A stretch of DNA of 7,140 bases from the NCBI GenBank assembly GCA_028040005.1, contig JAOFKK010000054.1, positions 1-7,140 of the forward strand, written 5' to 3'. The position numbers and the translations under genes were made by a program. The notes beneath the pieces were generated by a model. The model was given only the letters and a program-made list of their open reading frames with translations, had not been told where the DNA came from and searched no databases. Numbering within the stretch: position 1 is the first letter of the stretch; each line of letters starts with the position of its first letter. This stretch comes from Rickettsiales bacterium. GTDB taxonomy: Bacteria; Pseudomonadota; Alphaproteobacteria; Rickettsiales; UBA1997. Positions 1 to 5,853 of this stretch are shown here, one piece after another.

Positions 1-41
1 TTTTATCTTGTAAATTTCTTAAATTTACCACAGCCCTTCGG

Positions 42-146
42 GTTGCTATTGATAATCGACAATTTTACCCATGATTTTTATGAGAAAATACATCCAGTAT
101 TTCCGTCAAAAAATCATAGGTAAAATATCCGATTCCAATTAGCAAC
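42..146. repeat. Long imperfect hairpin / palindromic element
   Basis: The two halves of this stretch are complementary over most of their length. Pairs seen are 42-48 with 140-146, 49-51 with 136-138, 54-58 with 130-134, 62-69 with 119-126 and 71-79 with 109-117, where a single C/A mismatch (70/118) interrupts an otherwise continuous 18-position helix. Near the tip 81-83 pair with 106-108, and 86-91 (AAATAC) with 97-102 (GTATTT) around a 5-base loop. That is about 41 pairs in 105 bases. It ends about 80 bases before the promoter of the next gene, so it is probably not in that gene's leader. No T tract follows it, so it is not a standard terminator on the plus strand. It could be a palindromic intergenic repeat, a small structured RNA, or the 3' structure of a gene beyond the left edge. 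A further short helix, 31-36 with 40-45 (CAGCCC/GGGTTG), partly competes with its base. Confidence 0.7.
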
Positions 147-160
147 AAAAGTTACTTTAA

Positions 161-206
161 GGTTGGGAAATGGTATTATATCCCTGCATAACCATGGAAG
201 GATATA
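161..206. other. Alternative small hairpins before the symporter promoter
   Basis: Two mutually exclusive stem-loops can be drawn. One pairs GGTT (161-164) with AACC (190-193) and GGGA (165-168) with TCCC (181-184). The other pairs TATATCC (177-183) with GGATATA (200-206) around a 16-base loop containing the palindrome CCATGG. Neither is followed by a T tract. The segment lies between the long hairpin and the promoter and may belong to the same repeat or RNA. In AT-rich DNA, stems of 7-8 pairs can be chance, so this is a weak call. Confidence 0.3.
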
Positions 207-225
207 GTTTTGTATAAATTTTAAG

Positions 226-253
226 TTGATTTCTTGTTTTAAAATCATATAAT
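226..253 (+). promoter_or_regulatory. Sigma70-type promoter of the SDF symporter gene
   Basis: A TTGATT box (226-231; 4 of 6 matches to TTGACA) is followed after 16 bases by a perfect TATAAT (248-253). Transcription would start near 260, leaving a leader of about 25 bases before the ATG at 285. The sequence around the start is all A/T and no Shine-Dalgarno is visible. AT-rich DNA gives frequent -10 look-alikes, but the pairing with a reasonable -35 at this spacing and the distance to the gene support the call. Confidence 0.6.
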
Positions 254-284
254 ATTTTTTTTAATAAATTAAACATTAAATTTT

Positions 285-1664
285 ATGAGTTCTACTAAAT
301 CAAACGATAATAGATTTTCTAAGATACTTACGATTGCCCTTATTGCTAGCATATTTTTATCAGTTATATCATATTATTTTGGTATTCAACTAGAAGATAA
401 AATATATAAGGATTTAAAAAATACTTTTTTTCAGCCTTTAAAATGGTGGATTAATCCGTTAATTGCATTTTCTATGTTTGGCGTATTCTTTAGAACCCCA
501 GAAGGTAAGGCCTTAAATTTTATTGTATTATTATGTGACATAATATTACTTTACTTTATTTCGACATTAATTGCCAATATATTTGCTTATAATGTCTATG
601 ATTTATTTCCATTTGCAGATATTGTTGCTCCTGCTTTATCTGGTGTTGATGCAACAGAATTCACTAAAAAATCGCCTGGTGGTATACCAAAGATTATCTT
701 AATAATGATAGTTGCCTTTTGTACTTCTATAATTTGTCGCTATGTTATACATCATTATTTTATCCTTGTTATAAAGAAAATTCTGGCTGTTATTAATATC
801 TTACTTGCATCTGTATTTTTTGATAAAATATCATTCATTAAAAAATTTAAAACAGAATATAAAGAGGCTAGGGAATTAAAAAATGACTCTTCTTATTCTA
901 TGGTTTTTATTAATTTTTTTGATAAAATAATATTCGGTATTTTAATGGCGATATTATTATTATCACCTTTGGCTGTATATTCTTCATTCTTGCAAATTCT
1001 AAATGATAGGGGTTTTGTTTTTTTCCTTGATTTAGGTAAGTTTATTATGTGTTATGGTGTTATTTTATTATCTTATAAATTAATTGTTTTACCTATCGTA
1101 AGGACAGTATTTACTATTGGCGTTCCTAATAAGGAAAGCTATTTTTCTTTCCTTAAAAAAGGTGTCCCAGTTTTAATTACCGCTGGCGCCACTGCATCAA
1201 GCGCTGCAACATTAGGTGTTAATATTAAGGCTGCTTCTGGATTAAATGTTCCGGATGATATGAAGGATAGGGGTCATAATGAGGCACTAATGCCTGTTGG
1301 AGCTACTTTTAATATGGATGGTACTAGTATTAGTTTGGTTGTTTATTTTTTACTTGGCGCTCAACTTGCTGGCATTGTTGATATATCATTTTGGTCTGTT
1401 GTTTTAACTGCTGTTGGCCTTTCTTTTGGAACTGCTGCCGTGCCTAGTGCATCTTTAATTATGTTAACTAGTATGTATCAGTCATTTTCTGTTCCTGCTG
1501 CTGTTACGAGTAAGTTATTATCAATAATTTTAGCAGTTGATCCAATACATGATCGTTTTAGAACAATGGTTAATACTTGGGGTGATTTAAATATGATTTA
1601 TATTATTCAATCTAAAAGGGGTTTAATAACATCTTTAGTAAAAAAAATATCTTCTAAAAAATAA
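285..1664 (+). CDS. SDF-family (DAACS) sodium/proton:acidic amino acid symporter
   Basis: This inner-membrane secondary transporter of 459 residues has the normal length for the GltP/GltPh/DctA family (PF00375) and many hydrophobic helices. The family's core is present: the serine-containing HP1 tip (T303-A-S-S-A-A-T309), the TM7 signature N343-M-D-G-T347, the HP2 hairpin around G382-T-A-A-V-P387, and TM8 with D419, D423, R424, R426, T427, N430 and D434. By alignment from memory to archaeal GltPh these TM8 residues match D390, D394, M395, R397, T398, N401 and D405. D394 and R397 there hold the amino group and side-chain carboxylate, so glutamate or aspartate is the likely substrate; a C4-dicarboxylate is the alternative. 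The HP1 arginine of GltPh is alanine here (A304) and the arginine sits in TM8 (R424), as in animal EAATs. The HP2 tip reads VPSAS, with serine where GltPh has glycine. It is transcribed alone, from a promoter at 226-253 to a terminator at 1673-1733. Uptake of host glutamate would suit an intracellular lifestyle. Confidence 0.92.
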   Translation: MSSTKSNDNRFSKILTIALIASIFLSVISYYFGIQLEDKIYKDLKNTFFQPLKWWINPLIAFSMFGVFFRTPEGKALNFIVLLCDIILLYFISTLIANIFAYNVYDLFPFADIVAPALSGVDATEFTKKSPGGIPKIILIMIVAFCTSIICRYVIHHYFILVIKKILAVINILLASVFFDKISFIKKFKTEYKEARELKNDSSYSMVFINFFDKIIFGILMAILLLSPLAVYSSFLQILNDRGFVFFLDLGKFIMCYGVILLSYKLIVLPIVRTVFTIGVPNKESYFSFLKKGVPVLITAGATASSAATLGVNIKAASGLNVPDDMKDRGHNEALMPVGATFNMDGTSISLVVYFLLGAQLAGIVDISFWSVVLTAVGLSFGTAAVPSASLIMLTSMYQSFSVPAAVTSKLLSIILAVDPIHDRFRTMVNTWGDLNMIYIIQSKRGLITSLVKKISSKK

Positions 1665-1672
1665 TTAAATTT

Positions 1673-1733
1673 AAAACCTTCCTTATTGTTACCTAATGAT
1701 AATATTTTATCATTGGGTAAGATGGGTTTTTTT
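1673..1733 (+). terminator. Rho-independent terminator after the symporter gene
   Basis: A 14-pair stem (1689-1702 with 1707-1720, one G-U pair, loop TATT) begins 24 bases after the symporter stop codon. It is followed by GATGGG and seven T residues (1727-1733). An outer helix AAAACC (1673-1678) with GGTTTT (1725-1730) could close the structure and would also make it act in the reverse direction. The stem is not GC-rich and the T tract starts six bases after it, so efficiency may be moderate. Confidence 0.65.
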
Positions 1734-1737
1734 GGCA

Positions 1738-1787
1738 ATATGAGACCTTTGCATAATTAAAAAATCAATTATGCAAAGGTCTCATAT
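1738..1787. mobile_element. Perfect 21-bp inverted repeat, probable IS/MITE remnant
   Basis: Positions 1738-1758 and 1767-1787 are exact reverse complements separated by 8 bases. The arms carry GAGACCTTTGCATAATT (from 1742) and its complement, ending GGTCTC at 1783. Flanking each tip is ATAT (1738-1741 and 1784-1787), which could be a 4-bp target duplication or simply part of the palindrome. From memory, tips of the GAGACC(T)TTGCA type occur as terminal inverted repeats of IS5-like insertion sequences; this was not checked. The element would be about 42 bp with no room for a transposase, so it would be a collapsed insertion sequence, a minimal MITE or two abutting ends. The alternative is a second transcription terminator, but no good T tract follows on either strand. 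Confidence 0.5.
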
Positions 1788-1805
1788 ATTCATTAATTTT
1801 ATAAA

Positions 1806-1859
1806 TTTATGATCTATGCTAAAATTTACGATTTATGCCAAATTATGATCTATGCTAAA
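1806..1859 (+). repeat. Three near-tandem ~18-bp repeats overlapping the virB10 start
   Basis: TATGATCTATGCTAAA occurs exactly at 1808-1823 and 1844-1859. Between them a diverged copy (1825-1842, TTTACGATTTATGCCAAA) matches the first copy (from 1806) at 15 of 18 positions. Spacing is 19 then 17 bases, about 1.7 helical turns. The ATG of virB10 (1852) lies inside the third copy. Each exact copy contains TATGAT, one mismatch from a -10 box, but no convincing -35 was found at the right distance. This could be an operator-like array for a regulator, a duplicated promoter element, or a neutral tandem duplication. Confidence 0.55.
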
Positions 1860-3153
1860 GAGTAATTTTAAGAAGCAGCCGCAACAGGAAGATCCAAAGG
1901 AGGAATTTAACGATGATGAATATCAATCTAATGTTCCAGATGGCCAAAATTCTGTTGGCACAGGAAAAGCTAGAAAATTAATCAATATTATAGCTATTAT
2001 AGCTTTATTTGGTTTAGTTTTTTATTTTATTTTTTCTCAAGAAAGTGCTGAAACAGTAGAAGAATATGATATCGAAACTGATGGATCAATTATTGATCAA
2101 GAAGTTGAGTCATCCCCCCCACCTCCAGAAGCGGATATAGAAATTTTAAATGATGATCCTGATATTATAGATCAATCTTCCGATATAGTATTAGAGCAGC
2201 CAAAATTACCTGATTTACCAGCATTACCTGATTTGCCAGATGTAACAGAAGAGGATATATACCCAACTGCAACTAAACCCGTAGAAGAAGGTGTTGATCA
2301 ATCGAATGAATCTCCAATTTTAGATATTGAGGATATAGGGGGGGAGCCCTCACAACCGGCAAATCAAGAACAAACTCAAGAACCAGAAATACAAGATCCA
2401 AGAAAAACACCAATAATGACTGGCAATATACAATTACCACCAGGAAATAGTGTTGGATATGAAGGTAGTATTGTTGATTTAAAAGGTAATGCCATTCAGC
2501 AACCAATAGCAGTAACTCCAGAAACACCAACACAAACTAAGGATTTATCTCGTATTATAGCTCAGGGTAAAATGTTAACAGCAATATTGGAAACAGCTAT
2601 AAATACTGAAGTTCCTGGCGATATTAGGGGAATTGTTAGTAGAGATGTTTATGCGGAATCTGGTAGCAATATTTTAATACCCAAAGGCACAAGATTATTT
2701 GGATCATATTCAAGCAATATTACAAGGGGTCAGGCCAGGGTTGAAATTAACTGGACCAGAATTATTAGGCCAGATGGGTTAGAAATTACTGTATCATTAA
2801 AAGCTTCAGATCAATATGGAAGATCTGGTATTTCAGGTGAAGTTGATAATCAATATACTTCAACAGTTGCAAATGCATTACTTACTAGTGTATTGGCTGT
2901 TGGTGGCGCGTTAGCTACAGATGCTTTGATCAATAATGATGCTAGTACAACTACAGGTAGCGATGGTTCAGTTATATCAACCTCTTCAGCTTCCGCTCAA
3001 GTTTTAAATCAGGTTACGGGCGCTATTATTGATACGGTAACTCAGACTATTGAAGAATCTATAAATATTAGCCCAATTATTAGAATAGCTCATGGTACAA
3101 AAATGACGGTAATTGTTAGTAATGATATTTCATTACCACCATATAAATATTAG
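1852..3153 (+). CDS. virB10: VirB10/TrbI-family type IV secretion scaffold protein
   Basis: VirB10 spans the inner membrane and periplasm and forms the outer-membrane cap of type IV secretion systems with VirB7 and VirB9. The 433 residues show the family layout: an acidic cytoplasmic tail (1-41), one transmembrane helix (about 43-61), a long acidic, proline-rich periplasmic linker (about 65-230, including LPDLPALPDLPD at 119-130), and a C-terminal TrbI domain (PF03743) from about G239. In that domain the stretches GKMLTAILETAINTEVPGDI, VSRDVYAESGSNILIPKGTR, RGQARVEINWTRII and the terminal IIRIAHGTKMTVIVSNDISL are typical of VirB10. The segment before and after ASTTTGSDGSV (about 330-385) is the expected position of the antenna that inserts in the outer membrane. 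An in-frame TGA at 1846 makes ATG 1852 the first usable ATG; no Shine-Dalgarno precedes it. C7 and G7 tracts lie in the linker. The stop codon is one base from mlaA. The other vir genes are not adjacent. Plasmid TrbI is the main alternative name. Confidence 0.92.
   Translation: MLKSNFKKQPQQEDPKEEFNDDEYQSNVPDGQNSVGTGKARKLINIIAIIALFGLVFYFIFSQESAETVEEYDIETDGSIIDQEVESSPPPPEADIEILNDDPDIIDQSSDIVLEQPKLPDLPALPDLPDVTEEDIYPTATKPVEEGVDQSNESPILDIEDIGGEPSQPANQEQTQEPEIQDPRKTPIMTGNIQLPPGNSVGYEGSIVDLKGNAIQQPIAVTPETPTQTKDLSRIIAQGKMLTAILETAINTEVPGDIRGIVSRDVYAESGSNILIPKGTRLFGSYSSNITRGQARVEINWTRIIRPDGLEITVSLKASDQYGRSGISGEVDNQYTSTVANALLTSVLAVGGALATDALINNDASTTTGSDGSVISTSSASAQVLNQVTGAIIDTVTQTIEESINISPIIRIAHGTKMTVIVSNDISLPPYKY
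2114..2120 (+). repeat. C7 homopolymer tract in the virB10 linker
   Basis: Seven consecutive C residues within codons for Ser-Pro-Pro-Pro-Pro (residues about 88-92), in a gene that otherwise spells proline mainly as CCA or CCT. Loss of one base brings a TAG stop within about seven codons, and gain of one brings a TGA within about twelve. Either slip would leave only the membrane anchor. It is a candidate slippage site; whether length varies cannot be seen from one sequence. Confidence 0.6.
2206..2240 (+). repeat. 18-bp in-frame tandem duplication in virB10
   Basis: TTACCTGATTTACCAG (2206-2221) recurs as TTACCTGATTTGCCAG (2224-2239) with an 18-base period. It encodes LPDLPA-LPDLPD (residues 119-130), the most regular part of the proline-rich periplasmic linker. 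Such hexapeptide duplications lengthen the VirB10 linker without disturbing the frame. Confidence 0.7.
2338..2344 (+). repeat. G7 homopolymer tract in the virB10 linker
   Basis: Seven consecutive G residues encode Asp-Ile-Gly-Gly-Glu (residues about 161-165). The tract lies 217 bases after the C7 tract and upstream of the TrbI domain. A loss or gain of one base runs into a stop before the TrbI domain (TAA or TAG respectively, within about 25-40 codons). Together with C7 it makes a second possible on/off switch of the same gene. Confidence 0.6.
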
Positions 3154-3154
3154 A

Positions 3155-3901
3155 ATGTATAAAATATTAACTTTAATCATTAGTATTTTTATCTTATTTT
3201 CTCAAATTAATGTTACATTAGCTGAAGAATATACAGAAGATGATTTTTTTGAATTAGAGGATTATGGCGATAATGACCTATCTTTAAAAATTGATGATCC
3301 ATTTGAGCAATTTAATCGTAAAGTTTTTTATTTTAATGAGAAGGCTGATAAATATTTTATGAGGCCAGTTAATAAGGGTTATCGCTTTGTTGCTCCCAAA
3401 TTTATAAGAACTGGAATTGGAAATTTTTTACACAATCTATCTCGACCATTAGATGTTGCTAATTCTTTATTACAGGGTGATATATCTAATGCTAGGGACA
3501 GCTTTTCTTATTTTTTAATTAATAGCACTATTGGTATATTTGGTCTTTTTGATATTGCCAAATCTAAAGAAATTACCTTTAAAAAGAAGAGTTTTGGCAG
3601 TACATTAGCTCATTATAATATGTCTTCTGGCCCATATTTGGTTTTACCTTTTTTGGGGCCTAGTAATGTTAGGAATTTTTCTGGATTTTTAGTTGAAAGA
3701 GTGATTGACCCATTGTCAGTTAATGGCCTTAAAATAGGTGGGGGAGGAAATATATTATCAGATAGTAATATTTATAAATTAACAACAATTAGGGTTATTA
3801 ATAAATATGATGAAGTTTCTGATTTATTAGAAGATGCAAGAAATAACTCTTTTGATTTATATGCTTCTATGAGAGCAGCATATTTACAATTTCAAAATTA
3901 A
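3155..3901 (+). CDS. mlaA: MlaA (VacJ) outer-membrane lipid asymmetry protein
   Basis: MlaA sits in the outer membrane, removes misplaced phospholipid from the outer leaflet and hands it to the periplasmic carrier MlaC. This start gives 248 residues, normal for the family (PF04333). Recognisable stretches are D48-P-F-E-Q-F-N-R55, RPVNKGYRFVAPKFIRTGIGNF (split around residues 70-91), SRPLDVANSLLQGD, INSTIGIFGLFDIA (122-135), FGSTLAHYNMSSGPYLVLPF (about 147-166) and the terminal Y-A-S-M-R-A-A-Y-L-Q. ATG 3155 is preferred over an upstream TTG at 3113 because it is directly followed by a signal peptide (residues 1-23, ending VTLA before EEY) and sits one base after the virB10 stop. E. coli MlaA is a lipoprotein; here there is no cysteine around the cleavage site, so it appears to be processed by signal peptidase I. 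Its stop overlaps the bamE start. Translation is probably coupled to virB10, as no Shine-Dalgarno is seen. Confidence 0.93.
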   Translation: MYKILTLIISIFILFSQINVTLAEEYTEDDFFELEDYGDNDLSLKIDDPFEQFNRKVFYFNEKADKYFMRPVNKGYRFVAPKFIRTGIGNFLHNLSRPLDVANSLLQGDISNARDSFSYFLINSTIGIFGLFDIAKSKEITFKKKSFGSTLAHYNMSSGPYLVLPFLGPSNVRNFSGFLVERVIDPLSVNGLKIGGGGNILSDSNIYKLTTIRVINKYDEVSDLLEDARNNSFDLYASMRAAYLQFQN

Positions 3902-4329
3902 TGACAAAATTAACAGCAATATTTATTTTATTTTTTCTATCTTCTTGTTTGACCAAGATTGAAAATCAAGGATATATTATAGATTCAGCTAATTATAAAA
4001 TAATAAAGGAAGAAATAACTTCAAAGGATGAAGTTTTAAATATTATGGGATCTCCAACGGCGATATCCTTTCTTGGTAATGATCCGATATGGATTTATTT
4101 TTCTCAAAAAAAAGAAAAATTCTTATTTTTTAAGCCAGACATTATTGAAAGAAAGATTATCACTATAAAATTTGATAAGAATCAAAAATTTGTTGCAAAA
4201 ATGACACATTATAATTTAGAAGATAAAAAAGATATAAAATATATTTCTGATTATAGTAAGGTGGATAATCCAAATAAAAATATCTTTTCTGAATTTTTTG
4301 GTAATATAGGAAGGATATCTGCAAATTAA
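3901..4329 (+). CDS. bamE: BamE (SmpA/OmlA) outer-membrane assembly lipoprotein
   Basis: BamE is a small lipoprotein of the BAM complex, which folds beta-barrel proteins into the outer membrane. The 142-residue protein begins with a lipoprotein signal peptide and lipobox L13-S-S-C16, predicting lipidation at C16. The SmpA/OmlA domain (PF04355) follows: G24-Y-I-I-D, then SKDEVLNIMGSPT (41-53, the helix and G-x-P-T turn of the family), W64-I-Y66 (the conserved W-x-Y strand), and E83-R-K-I-I-T-I-K-F-D92. The tail after about residue 100 is charged and not conserved to my eye; it makes the protein longer than E. coli BamE. The ATG overlaps the last base of the mlaA stop (TAATG), which favours translational coupling. 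The fold assignment rests on motifs in a short, divergent family, but context with mlaA, murJ and bepA fits. Confidence 0.82.
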   Translation: MTKLTAIFILFFLSSCLTKIENQGYIIDSANYKIIKEEITSKDEVLNIMGSPTAISFLGNDPIWIYFSQKKEKFLFFKPDIIERKIITIKFDKNQKFVAKMTHYNLEDKKDIKYISDYSKVDNPNKNIFSEFFGNIGRISAN

Positions 4330-4335
4330 TTTATA

Positions 4336-5853
4336 GTGTTACAACAATTAAAATCAGCTTCTATATTTTCATTTTTAACGTTAATTTCTCGTATTTTTGG
4401 CTTTATTAGGGATGTTCTAATTGCTAAATATATTGGCGTTAGTGTTTTGTCCGATATATTCTTTGCTGCCTTTAAATTGCCAAATTTCTTTCGCAGGGTA
4501 TTTGCTGAAGGAGCTTTTAATAATGCTTTTATCCCTATTTTTGCTAGTAAATTAGAAAATAATCAAACAGATGCAATAAAATTTGCTCAAAATATATTAT
4601 CTTTTTTATTTTTTATATTATTGATATTAATTATCTTGCTGCAAATTTCTATGCCATTTTTTATATCTGCTATTTTTCCTGGTTTTAGAGACAATCCAAA
4701 TGATCTTTCCTTAGCTGTCGATTTATCAAGAATAACTATTTTTTATTTATTATTCATCTGTGTAGTGTCATTATTTTCTGCCATTCTTAACTCATTTGGT
4801 AAATTTGCAGCATCTTCATCTACTCCAATTATATTAAATTTAACCTTTATTGTTTTTCTGCTTTTTTTAAGAGATAAATTCCCAAATTTAGCTTATAATT
4901 TATCTTTTGCTGTATTTTTTGCAGGAATTTTTCAATTAATTTGGATTATTATTTTTTCTATCAAACATAGAATTTTAATATATCCTAAATTTCCTAAAAT
5001 TAACCAAGATATAAAAATATTTTTTAAGAGAATAGCTCCAGGAATTATAGGCGCTAATGTCATGCAAATGAATTTATTAGTTGATACTGCTATTGCTAGT
5101 CTTTTTGCTGGTGGTATTTCTTATATTTATTACGCAGATAGGGTTAATCAATTGCCATTAGCAATGATTGGTATTGCTCTTTCGGTGACTTTACTTCCGA
5201 CTCTTTCAAAAAAAATTAAAAATAAAGATTTTAAAAAAGCCAATCATTTACATAATAAAATTTTATCGGTTGCATTGTTAATTGCCCTACCATCTGCCAT
5301 CGGTCTTTGCTTTTTGTCGCAAGATGTGATTCAGATTTTATTTGAAAGAGATAATTTTACTAATAATGAAACTATAAAAGTTGCAAATGCTTTGATGATT
5401 TATGCTGCTGCTCTTCCTGCTTTTATTTTGGTTAAAATTTTTGAACCAGCATTTTTTGCTAGAGGTGATACCAAGATAGTGATGAAAATTGCTATTATAT
5501 GCCTTATTATTAATTTAATTTTAAATTTAATTTTAATTCAATATTTTAATTATTTAGGAGTTATTATAGCATCAGCAATTGCATCCTATGTTAATTTAAC
5601 TTTATTAATTACAAAACTTATTAAAAAAAGATATTTTTCTTTTGAATCTATATTTTATAAAAACTTAATTATTATCTTTGTAATATCTGTATTTATGCTA
5701 ATATTTTTGATATTCTTACAGAATTTCTGGGAACATTATCAAATTTTTGATATATTACAATTATTTATAACTATCTTATCTTCTGCTATTTTATATTTTG
5801 GATTATATTTTTTACTTAGAAGATTTTGTTTTAGATTTGTCAATATTACTTAA
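4336..5853 (+). CDS. murJ: MurJ (MviN) lipid II flippase
   Basis: MurJ is a MOP-superfamily inner-membrane protein that flips lipid II to the periplasmic side for peptidoglycan synthesis. The 505-residue length, about 14 hydrophobic helices and the N-terminal LKSASIFSFLTLISRIFGFIRD are typical (PF03023). Residues known to matter in E. coli are present with an offset of one: R19, R25, D40 and R53 (E. coli R18, R24, D39, R52), and R269 in Y-Y-A-D-R-V-N-Q-L-P (E. coli R270). The start is GTG at 4336, six bases after the bamE stop; it places the conserved K-S-A-S motif at residues 6-9 as in other MurJ proteins, and no ATG fits. A GGAAGGAT stretch near 4310 is too far upstream to be its Shine-Dalgarno. 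The 3' end overlaps the convergent protease gene by 42 bases. The presence of murJ indicates that the organism still makes lipid II, even if its wall is reduced. Confidence 0.95.
   Translation: MLQQLKSASIFSFLTLISRIFGFIRDVLIAKYIGVSVLSDIFFAAFKLPNFFRRVFAEGAFNNAFIPIFASKLENNQTDAIKFAQNILSFLFFILLILIILLQISMPFFISAIFPGFRDNPNDLSLAVDLSRITIFYLLFICVVSLFSAILNSFGKFAASSSTPIILNLTFIVFLLFLRDKFPNLAYNLSFAVFFAGIFQLIWIIIFSIKHRILIYPKFPKINQDIKIFFKRIAPGIIGANVMQMNLLVDTAIASLFAGGISYIYYADRVNQLPLAMIGIALSVTLLPTLSKKIKNKDFKKANHLHNKILSVALLIALPSAIGLCFLSQDVIQILFERDNFTNNETIKVANALMIYAAALPAFILVKIFEPAFFARGDTKIVMKIAIICLIINLILNLILIQYFNYLGVIIASAIASYVNLTLLITKLIKKRYFSFESIFYKNLIIIFVISVFMLIFLIFLQNFWEHYQIFDILQLFITILSSAILYFGLYFLLRRFCFRFVNIT

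Noticed and set aside
1..123. Open 40-codon plus-strand frame reaching the left edge, and a 29-codon minus-strand frame (151-65)
   Set aside because: Both run through the arms of the long hairpin and match no family I know. The plus frame could be the tail of a gene beyond the edge, but nothing supports it beyond the absence of stops.
2273..2533. 86-codon minus-strand open frame inside virB10
   Set aside because: It lies entirely opposite the proline-rich linker, has a leucine/valine-rich low-complexity translation typical of an antisense shadow, and matches no family I recognise.
3113..3154. Upstream TTG start extending mlaA by 14 codons into virB10
   Set aside because: The extension would push a clear signal peptide away from the N-terminus. 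ATG 3155 places the signal peptide first and sits one base after the virB10 stop.
5505..5550. Repeated TTTAATTTTAAATT-like sequence in murJ
   Set aside because: It is low-complexity coding sequence for a hydrophobic helix (I/L/N-rich) in AT-rich DNA, inside a well-conserved gene.
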